A DNA stretch of 64,000 nucleotides from JAFEDN01 sp963844565 (GTDB lineage Bacteria; Pseudomonadota; Gammaproteobacteria; Coxiellales; Coxiellaceae). Shown here in pieces: positions 53,871 through 63,300 of this stretch. Location: NCBI GenBank assembly GCA_963844565.1, contig CAWJON010000002.1, forward strand, positions 310,001 through 374,000, written 5' to 3'. Both the position numbers and the translations under genes were made by a program. Each line of letters starts with the position of its first letter. Position 1 is the first letter of the stretch. The notes beneath the pieces were generated by a model. The model saw only the letters and a program-made list of their open reading frames with translations. It was not told where the DNA came from and searched no databases.

Positions 53871-54755
53871 ATGAAAGCGGCAGTAAAAAATACTTCCCAA
53901 GAATTTTTAAATATATTAGTTAGTTTAGATTTTTTTCCATTAGTGATTAGTAATCTTATTTTAGAATATCATGTAAATTCTATAGAAAATTTGCTGATGA
54001 AAATAAATAAATTATTAGAAAAATATCCGCAAGGATCTCGCGTTCCTACAAGCCCTTATGACATCTCATTCCATGCTTTATATCCTGCTATCAACTCGCT
54101 TCAGGAGACTCTGCAGACAGTCCCACAAGAGGATGAAAAGTTAAAGGGTTCTGAGGAATTAAAGGAATTGGAAAAACGCCTAGTAAGAAACTGGCGGGTG
54201 ATGGACACCCCGCCCTTTCTAGAGGGTGAGCTGGGTAGATGTCGTAATCTACTGGATCAAGTAGCAATGTTCCTGATCTATTTTCGTTTGGGGGACACTA
54301 ATCACAAAGATCAAGATGTTGAAGTAGCCTTACAAATAAAAAATCTAATGTTAGAGTGCTTGGGTTTGTGTTCATTGAAAACCTATACCATAAATGTAGC
54401 TTTAGTAAAATTGATGGGAAGGGAATTGACCAGCAAAGATTGTTGGTATTTGGAAGAGGATAAGCAAATACAGTCATATAACTTCTACAAAAAAGCCTTA
54501 GACCAAAGAAGAGTTCTTAATGGTCAGGGCGGCGATCATTTGGGGGGTGTATGTTTTAAATGGTTCGAGACTTGTGGTCAGCTAGAGAGAACTTCCCGCA
54601 CTATATGTACTGACTTGTTACCAGATGAAAAAGGATATCAGGTTTTACTTGATGATCAACAAGCTGAAAAGCTTAAAGAACTTTGTCAGCAAGCTGGTGA
54701 TATCACGCCAAAGCCTCTTATCGTTGAAGATACAAATTACAGATTTGGAGCTTAG
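53871..54755 (+). CDS. Soluble protein of unknown function
   Basis: A 294-aa protein with ACGGAG before the ATG. It is mostly helical (SIENLLMKINKLLEKYPQGS; LKELEKRLVRNWRVMD) with no membrane segment or known motif. Its last 4 bases overlap the end of the opposing MFS gene. Composition matches the other uncharacterised proteins of this window. Confidence 0.6.
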   Translation: MKAAVKNTSQEFLNILVSLDFFPLVISNLILEYHVNSIENLLMKINKLLEKYPQGSRVPTSPYDISFHALYPAINSLQETLQTVPQEDEKLKGSEELKELEKRLVRNWRVMDTPPFLEGELGRCRNLLDQVAMFLIYFRLGDTNHKDQDVEVALQIKNLMLECLGLCSLKTYTINVALVKLMGRELTSKDCWYLEEDKQIQSYNFYKKALDQRRVLNGQGGDHLGGVCFKWFETCGQLERTSRTICTDLLPDEKGYQVLLDDQQAEKLKELCQQAGDITPKPLIVEDTNYRFGA

Positions 54756-56017
54756 CTGTTAGATTCAACCGAAGGTTTGAAATCATTGGTATTTGAAACT
54801 TGGGGCGATCGCTGTGGTCGAAACAGTACGGTCGCTAACAGAAACAAAAAGCCTATCAAAAAATAGGGAGCTATAAATCCACTCTTAAGCAGCAAGCCGG
54901 CTAGTATAGGACCGACCCCCCAGGTGAAAGCAAAAATAGAACCGATCACACCCATAATTTGCCCCTGTTGTTGACGGTCTACCTGTAGAGACAGCAAAGT
55001 TACTATGCCAACATACGTAAATGGAACTGCGATGGTTAATAAAATAATAATCCAAGGAAAGAATGAGTGATAAATAGTGGGGAACAAAAGATTACAAACA
55101 AACAAAGTAATTAAACCGATTAAAATAATTTTTGATAAAGAGAATTTTCTATTGACGTGAGGCATGATCCACATCACCATAATGGCAAAAATTATGGCAA
55201 TATAAGTGATAAAATAACCGATTGTTGCGCCTTGCCAATGTAAACGTTCGGTTAACAATACTGGCATGGTTGAAAAAAATATAGACCAACCGAATAGAAA
55301 ACAAGATAAAACCGCGCAATAAATCATAGTTTTTTTGGCCGTAAAGGCCTCATATATATTAACGAAGCTAGTAAAAATATTAATTCTTAATTGGTTGTTT
55401 CCCTGAAAAGTTTCTTTAAAACAAAACATCAGCAAGAGAGCGCCGACCAATCCCATTGCAGAGCTAATTAAAAAAGGCGTCTGATAATAGATATGACTGC
55501 CAAAAACAGTCGGATCCATAAAAAATCCACCAATGACAGGACCAATGGCGAAACCTGAAACATTGGCAAGGACAACTAATCCTAAACGTGAGGTCTTTTG
55601 TGCGTCACTACTAATATCCATTATTGCCGCTTGGGCGATGGGTAAGCTACCCGCAGTCGCACCGGCAATACAACGTCCAATTAAGATCCCAACAAAACTA
55701 TTTAATGAAATGGCAAAACCACTGACGAGAAAACCTAAAAAATTACCGCCCATTGAAATGATTAAAATAGATTTACGTCCGTATTTATCAGACAAGCTTC
55801 CCAAGATCGGCGATGCGATAAACATACAGAGGCAATAAATGCCGAGCGACAACTCATACATAAAATTTCGAGTTGCGAGAGTAACATCGGGGTTAAATAA
55901 ATGAGAAGAGTTGTCTAAAACAAGGGGCGCCAGTACAGGAAATGCAATTCCCCAGCCCAATGAATCTACAAGAATCGTGGCAAATAACGCTAAAACCGTG
56001 TTTTTTTGTTTATCCAT
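54752..56017 (-). CDS. MFS drug-efflux-type transporter
   Basis: A 421-aa transporter with 12 helices, starting MDKQKNTVLALFATILVD; GGAA lies before this ATG. Motif A, GSLSDKYGRKSIL, follows helix 2, and the helix 4-5 block GRCIAGATAGSLPIAQAAIMD is typical of tetracycline/multidrug H+ antiporters of the DHA1 class. It probably exports a toxic compound or metabolite. No regulator lies next to it. Confidence 0.82.
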   Translation of the reverse strand: MDKQKNTVLALFATILVDSLGWGIAFPVLAPLVLDNSSHLFNPDVTLATRNFMYELSLGIYCLCMFIASPILGSLSDKYGRKSILIISMGGNFLGFLVSGFAISLNSFVGILIGRCIAGATAGSLPIAQAAIMDISSDAQKTSRLGLVVLANVSGFAIGPVIGGFFMDPTVFGSHIYYQTPFLISSAMGLVGALLLMFCFKETFQGNNQLRINIFTSFVNIYEAFTAKKTMIYCAVLSCFLFGWSIFFSTMPVLLTERLHWQGATIGYFITYIAIIFAIMVMWIMPHVNRKFSLSKIILIGLITLFVCNLLFPTIYHSFFPWIIILLTIAVPFTYVGIVTLLSLQVDRQQQGQIMGVIGSIFAFTWGVGPILAGLLLKSGFIAPYFLIGFLFLLATVLFRPQRSPQVSNTNDFKPSVESNS

Positions 56018-56133
56018 ATCAATTTCCAAGAATGGTGAATACAAAATAATATTGTCTATAATATTATGATTAGACGAGATTATCTAGTAAGGGTTATATC
56101 TAGCCCCATGATTTTTATTGCAGACGAGTATAC

Positions 56134-57006
56134 TCAAATGCTTCGTAAAATTTCTTCTCCCTTGTTGATTAGCAAAGATAGGTGTCCTTCATGCTGAAAG
56201 AAATTTAATGTTGCGTTAGGAATTAATCGCGCATAGATTTCTGCGTGCATCACGGGGACTTGTTTATCTAAACCACCTTGCCAAATGTTAATCGGACATT
56301 TTAATTTGATTTTGGTCAAATCAAATCCCCATGGGTTGATTAGCAATCGCATTTCTTGGGATGACCCAGAAATGCCGTTCCTGAAAGTTTCCCTCATTCT
56401 TGCAGCTAACTCTTCATGACTCTCTTGTGACTGCAGAGCAAGTGCATCTACTTCAGGCATTTGTTTTAGCCCATATTTTAGCATTCTGGGATTATTAAAC
56501 ATTATCGATGTTAGCTTCATCATACAGTTAGCAATCCAGGGCATCGTAATAATTGCGTTATTTATAAATTTTTGTCCTTGCGACAAACTGGCCACCACTT
56601 CAGGAATTTGAAAAGGACCTACACCCGCAACAATGGCAACTCCATTGAGTGATTCAGGTATTTTATAAGCACATGCAGCAACAAATGGCGCTCCACCAGA
56701 ATGGCCAACGATGGAAAATTTTTTAATTCCCAAATAATCTGTCAACGCTTCAACATCATCTACCCATGAAAGGATGCTCCGTTTTTTATCCATGGATGAC
56801 AACCCAATTCCAGGTCTATCGATACTAATCAATCGGCAATTATTCACCAGAGCTGCTTTATGCAATAGAACGGCATCAAATCTATTGCCAGTGAGCCCTG
56901 GAAAAAATAGAACTGGTTTCCCATGAGACGCGCCATATTCTGCAAACCCCAGGTGTCGTCTATCTTTCAGAATCATGAATAAATCAGTGTTCAGTTTTAA
57001 TTCCAT
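56134..57006 (-). CDS. Alpha/beta hydrolase
   Basis: A 290-aa alpha/beta-fold hydrolase. The oxyanion block is FFPGLTGNRFDA, the nucleophile elbow is VGHSGGAPF with Ser near 103, and a late His lies in FQHEGHLSLL. The Asp of the triad is likely in WQGGLDKQVPV. Spacing and length fit esterase or haloalkane-dehalogenase-like enzymes. No signal peptide. It lies 15 bases downstream of the Tpx-like gene, probably in one operon. Confidence 0.82.
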   Translation of the reverse strand: MELKLNTDLFMILKDRRHLGFAEYGASHGKPVLFFPGLTGNRFDAVLLHKAALVNNCRLISIDRPGIGLSSMDKKRSILSWVDDVEALTDYLGIKKFSIVGHSGGAPFVAACAYKIPESLNGVAIVAGVGPFQIPEVVASLSQGQKFINNAIITMPWIANCMMKLTSIMFNNPRMLKYGLKQMPEVDALALQSQESHEELAARMRETFRNGISGSSQEMRLLINPWGFDLTKIKLKCPINIWQGGLDKQVPVMHAEIYARLIPNATLNFFQHEGHLSLLINKGEEILRSI

Positions 57007-57021
57007 TTGTTCATTGACTCT

Positions 57022-57594
57022 TTAATTGCGAGAGTTATTTTCTGCAACCTTAATTGCTGCTTGCAAGTTAGGCATTTTATCAATGTTCTGCGGAATCTCT
57101 TTATAAATAATCTTTCCATTCTTATCTACCACAAATACGGCTCGCGCTAAAATGCCGGTTAATTCACCACCGACTACTTGAATGCCATATTTTTTACCAA
57201 AAACATCACTATTAAATGTAGACAATAAGTTGATGTTGTTAATCTTATGTTCGGTTTTAAAAGCATCTACAACAAAGGGTACATTGCTTGTAACGACACT
57301 AATTTGCACCTCTTTTAAACGTTTACTGGTCTCATTCAATTTCATGGTTTGAATATCACAGACTGACGTATTAAAAGATTCAATAGTAGAAATAATTTGT
57401 ATCTTGCCGGTTGCGCCACCGATTTCTTTTTGTTTGAAATCTGGGGTGGTCAAAGTTACTTGAGGAGCGGGGCTTCCTATTTGCAGCTGAGGTTCTGATA
57501 CGGTTACCGGCCCATTTGCATCTGAAGTAAGCTGTAACGCATAAGCAGGATTTAATAGAGAACAGATGGTTAAACAGAAAAATAATTTTTTCAT
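57022..57594 (-). CDS. Exported Tpx-like thiol peroxidase
   Basis: A 190-aa protein with a signal peptide (MKKLFFCLTICSLLNPAYA). The mature part is a Tpx-type peroxiredoxin: DFKQKEIGG, then the peroxidatic Cys in FNTSVCDIQTMKLNE. In cytosolic E. coli-type Tpx a second Cys sits in the VPFAQxRFC block; here the matching VPFVVDAFKTEH has none, so it would work by a one-Cys route or with a partner thiol. It should reduce peroxides in the periplasm. It leads the operon with the hydrolase. Confidence 0.8.
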   Translation of the reverse strand: MKKLFFCLTICSLLNPAYALQLTSDANGPVTVSEPQLQIGSPAPQVTLTTPDFKQKEIGGATGKIQIISTIESFNTSVCDIQTMKLNETSKRLKEVQISVVTSNVPFVVDAFKTEHKINNINLLSTFNSDVFGKKYGIQVVGGELTGILARAVFVVDKNGKIIYKEIPQNIDKMPNLQAAIKVAENNSRN

Positions 57595-57633
57595 AATGGA
57601 TTCCTTATAGTTTAGTTGCTATTTTAGCATAGC

Positions 57634-57662
57634 TGTACATTTAAGTAAAAATAAGGTATAAT
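57634..57662 (+). promoter_or_regulatory. Promoter and leader of ABC-F gene
   Basis: TGTACA (57634-57639) and TATAAT (57657-57662) are 17 bases apart. The leader to the ABC-F start is about 110 bases long and includes a tiny frame (ATG AGG TCC TAC CCA, eight codons, from about 57684). Leader peptides often control ABC-F antibiotic-resistance genes by attenuation. Confidence 0.5.
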
Positions 57663-57778
57663 AGCCTGTTTTCTAGTCAAAAATGAGGTCCTACCCAATG
57701 AACAATTAAAGTTTTTAAGGTGATTTTCAACTAATTTGTTGTAAATTGGTTTATTTTTTAACCCCTGAGAACTTTAAT

Positions 57779-59392
57779 ATGGTAGGCAATTCGCGCATTA
57801 TTCTGAATCGATTATATTACTCCACTAATGATAAAACCATTATTCCCGAGTTAAATTTAAGTTTTTCTATGGGGAAATATGGTATTGCTGGTCGCAATGG
57901 TATTGGAAAATCCACGTTATTAAAATTAATGATTGGTGAGCTAGAACCTTCTTCCGGTGCTGTGCAGATTGAAGGAAAAATCGCTTATTTTTCCTCTGAT
58001 AAATTGAGTTTTCCAGGAACTACCGTGGCCGAAGCCTTGGATGTGACAGAGAAATTACAAGCTCTGCAACGTATTGCCCTTGGCAGTATTGATGAGCGAG
58101 ATTTCACTTTGGTCGGTGATGATTGGTGTCTAGAAGAAAAAATTGGCCATCAATTATCGGCTTTCAACTTGTCTGATATTACACTGGATCGATTATTAAA
58201 TAGTTTAAGCGGAGGAGAGCAGGCGCGACTATTACTAGCTAAAGCATTTTTGACGGAGGCCGATTTTATTATCCTGGATGAGCCCACCAATAATTTAGAC
58301 GGTCGTTCGCGGCAAGCACTTTATCAAACCATCTCAGCTTGGCAAGGTGGTTTAATCATTGTTTCGCATGATCGAGAATTATTAAATTTTATGGATTACA
58401 TTGTTGAATTATCATCATTAGGGGTGCAAATTTATGGCGGAAACTACGATGATTATAGGCAGCAAAAACAAATAGAACAAACTGCTGCGCAACAAGCGTT
58501 GCAAACAGCCGAGCTAATACGTCAGCAAGCAAAAGAATTGACTCAGGGGCGGCGTGAACGCCATGAGAAGGCTAAAGCTAAAGGTAGATTTGCTCGTAAA
58601 ACTGAAATCGCTAAGGTCGGTTCGCTAAAAAGTAGAATGGCATTTAACTCTGCGCAAGGACGCAGTGAGAAAACTCAACGAAAAATCATATTGCAGGCAG
58701 AGCGTAAATTAGCTGAAGTTAATGCCAATATTCAGACTGCGCGCGCGAGAATTGAATCTAATTGCGAAATTAGTATCGAGCTACCCCATACACAAGTGCC
58801 CAATGGAAAAATGATTTTAGAGATAAAAAATCTGAGCTTCAGTTATCCGCAACAACCGCGGTCACTGATTGAAAATTTTTCTCTGGAAATGCAGGGGCCA
58901 CAACGTTTGGCTATTTTAGGTGATAATGGCAGCGGAAAAACCACGCTGATTAAGTTAATTCTGGGTGAATTATCCCCTTCCCAGGGTAGTATTATATTGG
59001 GCACTCAGCGAATCAGCTATGTCGATCAAAAAGTAAAAATTATCAATCCGGAATTATCAGTGCTAGATAATTTTTTACATTTGAATCCAGATATTCGCGA
59101 ATTGGATGCGCGTTATCACTTGGCAGATTTTTTATTTCGCAATGACGCCGCGCAAAAATTGGCTTGCCATCTAAGTGGTGGCGAACGCCTGCGGGCCGCA
59201 TTGGCCTGCATACTCATGTCACTCCATCCCCCGCAACTGCTTATTTTAGATGAGCCCACCAATCACTTGGATTTGCAGGCTATTGCCAGTATTGAGTCTG
59301 CTTTACAAAAATACCGTGGTGCATTGATCGTGATTTCTCATGATACCGTGTTTCTTAATAATCTGGATATTCAAAACAGGCAATACTTGTAA
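57779..59392 (+). CDS. ABC-F ATPase
   Basis: A 537-aa soluble protein with two ABC domains and no membrane segment. The first has Walker A GRNGIGKSTL, signature LSGGEQARLLLA and Walker B IILDEPTNNLD. The second has GDNGSGKTTL, LSGGERLRAALA and LLILDEPTNHLD. The linker (about 240-340) is Lys/Arg/Gln-rich and helical, as needed to reach the ribosomal P site. ABC-F proteins rescue stalled ribosomes or protect them from antibiotics. The start at ATG 57779 is preferred over the upstream TTG. It is divergent from the Tpx gene. Confidence 0.9.
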   Translation: MVGNSRIILNRLYYSTNDKTIIPELNLSFSMGKYGIAGRNGIGKSTLLKLMIGELEPSSGAVQIEGKIAYFSSDKLSFPGTTVAEALDVTEKLQALQRIALGSIDERDFTLVGDDWCLEEKIGHQLSAFNLSDITLDRLLNSLSGGEQARLLLAKAFLTEADFIILDEPTNNLDGRSRQALYQTISAWQGGLIIVSHDRELLNFMDYIVELSSLGVQIYGGNYDDYRQQKQIEQTAAQQALQTAELIRQQAKELTQGRRERHEKAKAKGRFARKTEIAKVGSLKSRMAFNSAQGRSEKTQRKIILQAERKLAEVNANIQTARARIESNCEISIELPHTQVPNGKMILEIKNLSFSYPQQPRSLIENFSLEMQGPQRLAILGDNGSGKTTLIKLILGELSPSQGSIILGTQRISYVDQKVKIINPELSVLDNFLHLNPDIRELDARYHLADFLFRNDAAQKLACHLSGGERLRAALACILMSLHPPQLLILDEPTNHLDLQAIASIESALQKYRGALIVISHDTVFLNNLDIQNRQYL

Positions 59393-59507
59393 CCTTGCTT
59401 TTTTCCTTGCAATTCTAACGTTATAAGTATCTCACCAGACCGAAGCTATTAGTTTAATAGATCTTATGCATTATTTATGGAATAATCTTACTTAAAGATA
59501 TCAATTT

Positions 59508-59536
59508 TTGTCCAAGTCGCGATTATGGTATATAAT
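59508..59536 (+). promoter_or_regulatory. Promoter for secreted protein gene
   Basis: TTGTCC (59508-59513) and a perfect TATAAT (59531-59536) are 17 bases apart, about 36 bases before the ATG at 59573. Confidence 0.5.
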
Positions 59537-59572
59537 GTTACATAGATTTATTAACTAGAGTAGAGGTTTTTT

Positions 59573-60040
59573 ATGAAAATAAAACTCTGTTTATTTTCTT
59601 TATTATTTTCTTCTCCATGGATAGCAAGCTATGCGCAAGTACCTTTTGATTGTGATAGTCTAATATCTTGTACTATTAGTGCTGACCAAAGCGTAGTTTG
59701 TCGATCTACTTGGAAGGTAACCCAAGTGCGAGTACATGGTAATCCGGCTACAGGAAATATTCATGCTCTATTTAGCAATGCTCAAAGTAATGTAGGTACT
59801 TTTTCTCAAATTCCTTTCGCTCATTGCAATTATACAACCCATAGTTCTAATGGTGATCAGAAAACCAACTACATAAACGTACAAACTTCTGCTGAAAATT
59901 ATGTTCCTGATCATAGTAATTGGAAAAGCAAATGGGAACATCAAGGAAATAGTTGGACTTGTAATGGAAATAATTTTGATTCTTTAAGTGACACCCTGGT
60001 CAATTCTTTCAATTGCGGTTTTTTTAAAAATGCAAAGTAA
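59573..60040 (+). CDS. Secreted protein, possibly DUF3757-like
   Basis: A 155-aa protein with a signal peptide (MKIKLCLFSLLFSSPWIASYAQ, cut near residue 22). The mature part has six cysteines and the pattern W-K-V, FSNAQ, HCNYTTHS and SWTCNGNN, which recalls the small exported DUF3757 family common in Legionella; this is tentative. It has its own promoter and a terminator behind it, so it forms a single-gene unit. Confidence 0.65.
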   Translation: MKIKLCLFSLLFSSPWIASYAQVPFDCDSLISCTISADQSVVCRSTWKVTQVRVHGNPATGNIHALFSNAQSNVGTFSQIPFAHCNYTTHSSNGDQKTNYINVQTSAENYVPDHSNWKSKWEHQGNSWTCNGNNFDSLSDTLVNSFNCGFFKNAK

Positions 60041-60057
60041 ACTATCATTAAAAAAGA

Positions 60058-60108
60058 ATCCAGGGTTGATCCAACCAAACGGCTGGTATTGATCCTGGAT
60101 ATTTTTTT
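60058..60108 (+). terminator. Rho-independent terminator
   Basis: ATCCAGG (60058-60064) pairs with CCTGGAT (60094-60100), with further imperfect pairing inside, and is followed by a run of seven T (60102-60108). It ends the secreted-protein gene. The rest of the gap to 60365 shows no gene. Confidence 0.7.
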
Positions 60109-60365
60109 CCGCCAACTCATTAATTTAAATCAATCATAGGATTTTTACTTTTTGTGGTAGCCCTCTTTAATTGTAACGATGACGTGAACTTGCAATAGAT
60201 GTTATATTTCCTCATCATTACTCCGCAGCAGAACAAAAATAATTTTAACCTTACCGGAAATGTCTATTTATATACATTTGTGGGGCTATTTATAAGATTT
60301 GTAATATCTATAAAAAATAGTTACAATTGGTTTATTAAAGGAAATTTATAAAAAGGTGAATGCAG

Positions 60366-63300
60366 ATGAATAAAGATCAAGAAAAATTACTTGTAGAACC
60401 CAGTCAAAGCCTTCCCGATCACAAAATTTTGCCAACTGATTTAATTGCAAAGGCAATAGAAGATATTGCCCAGCTCATTAAAAATGTAGAAGAAACTATC
60501 TTACAAATTGAAGAGGAAAAAGAGATAAAATCAGTGTTTAATCCTGAATTTCTGCTATTTGTAGCTTCCTTGAAGAAGGATTTATCCGCTCTAAAAGAAA
60601 ATAAGGATATTACCACTGTTCAGCAAACTTTGATGGAAAATTTAGAGCATATAAAGTCTCGCTTTAAGGAAGGTGACAATGAACTGTATTTTAGTTTTAA
60701 ATTAGAAGTAATTATAAATTCACTGGATGGACCTAAACAAGAGGTTACTTTATCGGCCAATGATCAGGCTAAGCTATTATTTTCCGGATTAAAAGAATTA
60801 GCAAAGACCATGAAAAGAGGGCGTGAGGTTGATAACAATCCAGCATTTAAAGCATTTATAGGTAGATTGCCTTTTGAAATAGAAAATCTAGAAGACTGTT
60901 ATAAAAATAATGAATCTATTGCTGTGATTAAAGAATTATTAGATCTTATTCACCGAAGATTAAGCGACTTAGGGCCATACGCCAATGCTTTTGCTTGTCT
61001 AGTAGAAGAGCTAACTAATAAATTTCCATTATTTACATCTGCCTTTACCTGGAAGATTAAATTTGCATTACCACAAAAAAAATTACAAGAAAAAATCATA
61101 AAAAACTCAATAGTGCCTGATAATATTTGGGCAGCAACAGTTAGTATATTAAAATTAGAATTTAGCGCTTATAAGCTAATAAATAAAAATCCAGACGTTA
61201 ATGAATTTCTTAATTTTTTTGAAGCTTGTCTCGCACAATCAAATAGTAAAAATATAATTGAGGTATTAGAAGGATTTAAATTAAGATCTCAGTTAGAATC
61301 TAAATTAGAAAAAGATCTAGAAAAATTTATCAACAAAAGGCAAGTGGTTGACTTGGATTTTTTCCAAAAATTTCACAATAAAATAAATGATCTGCTTGTT
61401 GTTATCCAAGAAAAAAATGTAATTGAAGCAAATATTATCGGTGTTTTTCGTAATAGCTTTGATCCAGAAGATATCGTCGAAATGTATGAAGAGGAAGAGA
61501 AAAACCACGAATCTGGAAAAATATCGGATGATGTTTGTGAAGCAATAATTGAAGTATTGAAATCAAAAATTAATGATTTTAGGCTGCATAATCACCATGC
61601 CGAAGCTGAAGAAATCCTTGATTTTTTTGTAGTCTGCCTTAACCAGGCAGATAGCAGCAATATAATAGACTTATTGTATCGATTGCAAAAAGAGGCAAAG
61701 GGGGCGCTTGTCCCCAGAAAATATGAACCGGTCGCTTTAAAATTTTTCAAGGACTGTTCAGAAAAATTAGGCACTCTCCTAGATATGTTAAACGTAGAAA
61801 GTTTAACCAAAGAAACAGTTATCAATATTTTTGATTCAGAACAAGTAGATGATGGGGTGGAGATAGAAGAAGTCAAAGAGACCAAAAGCATCGACACTGA
61901 ACGTAAACAAGTGTCCATCGAAGATGATAAAATCATCCATCTATTTGGCTTTCTGGATGCGATAGATGAGATGAGTGAGCAATCCATCATATCTTGGGAA
62001 TTTAAAAAATTATTTAAAGAATATTTTAACGAAGAAGTTGCTGCTATACCCCAAACCTATGCAAGTAGTTCGGATAATCTTAAAGATAAAATTTTCCAAG
62101 AAATTCGTGAATTTACAAAACGAGCATTAGCCAAAGTAGAGTTGACAGTTGAAAAACAACGGTTACTCCTCGAAATGATGAACTCCTTGATAGATTCTTG
62201 TGTTAGAATAAAAGGTTTTCCCCCAAAATCGTTATCTTCATTAATCTCTTATTTAGTTCATGCTCGAGACGAAATGGAATCATTTGTTAATGAATTTCCA
62301 GATATGAAGAAGGAAAAACATAATATTACCATGATTTTTGATCAATTCAAGGTAAATGATGAAGAGTTAAAAAATATTGTAGATGAAATTGAAGTGACAG
62401 GTGAATTGCCACGTTCTTTGTTAACTTTTGCGAAGGGAAGATTATTATTAAGGAGGATGTTACAAATAAAGCCAGGGTTGATTACTCCGGAAAATTTTCG
62501 AAGCTGTCTGCTTACTATGCGGCAAAATCCAGCAAACCCTTCTGAAAACACCTTACAAGAAGACGCGATACATTTTTGTAGTCAGTTGCCAAATGGTTCG
62601 GCATTGATTGTGCCAGCTTTAAGGGTAAATAAGGCCGCCTTAAATAAGCGAATGGAAAAATATGGAAGTGATGAAGAACCTGATGGTAAAGCAACTGATA
62701 ATGAAACTCTTCTATGCTATCTACTCCGTACGGATAAGTCTTTCAGTCAGTTGCTAGTAGAAGAAAAGCTTGGAGGCTTGGTCTCTACTGAGGGATTAAA
62801 TAATTTAGTTAAACCTACTAACACGTCAGCGCTTTTTTGGTTGGTATTAAACCAAGCGGGACTACAGATTTTAAGCGAAACGCCTTCATTGTCCTATCGT
62901 TTAACTCGGGCAGAAACAATTATTGCCGAAGTAAATATACCTGAATATAAAGGTTTCTCGGTGGCCTATTTATTGATGAGAAATAACTCACCTGAATCCA
63001 GAATAATACTGACACAAATTATCTCTAAAGATCTTATTACGCCAGAAAGCTGGAAAAATTGTTTAGTTAAGATGACTGAGCAGGAAATAAAAGCCGTTAT
63101 AACTTGGCTTATTCCCATTGTATTAGATAAGAAAAATACACAGGGGAAATCTTTTCACCAATTCATGCTTTTGCTCTGTGCGACCTTTAGTTTTGTAAGA
63201 ACAAAAATCAGTACTTTTAATTTTTCTGAGGAATTTCATAAAATTGAGGAAGCGTTTATCAATGAGGAAGAGGTGTTGACGGATTTTTTTGATTCCTATC

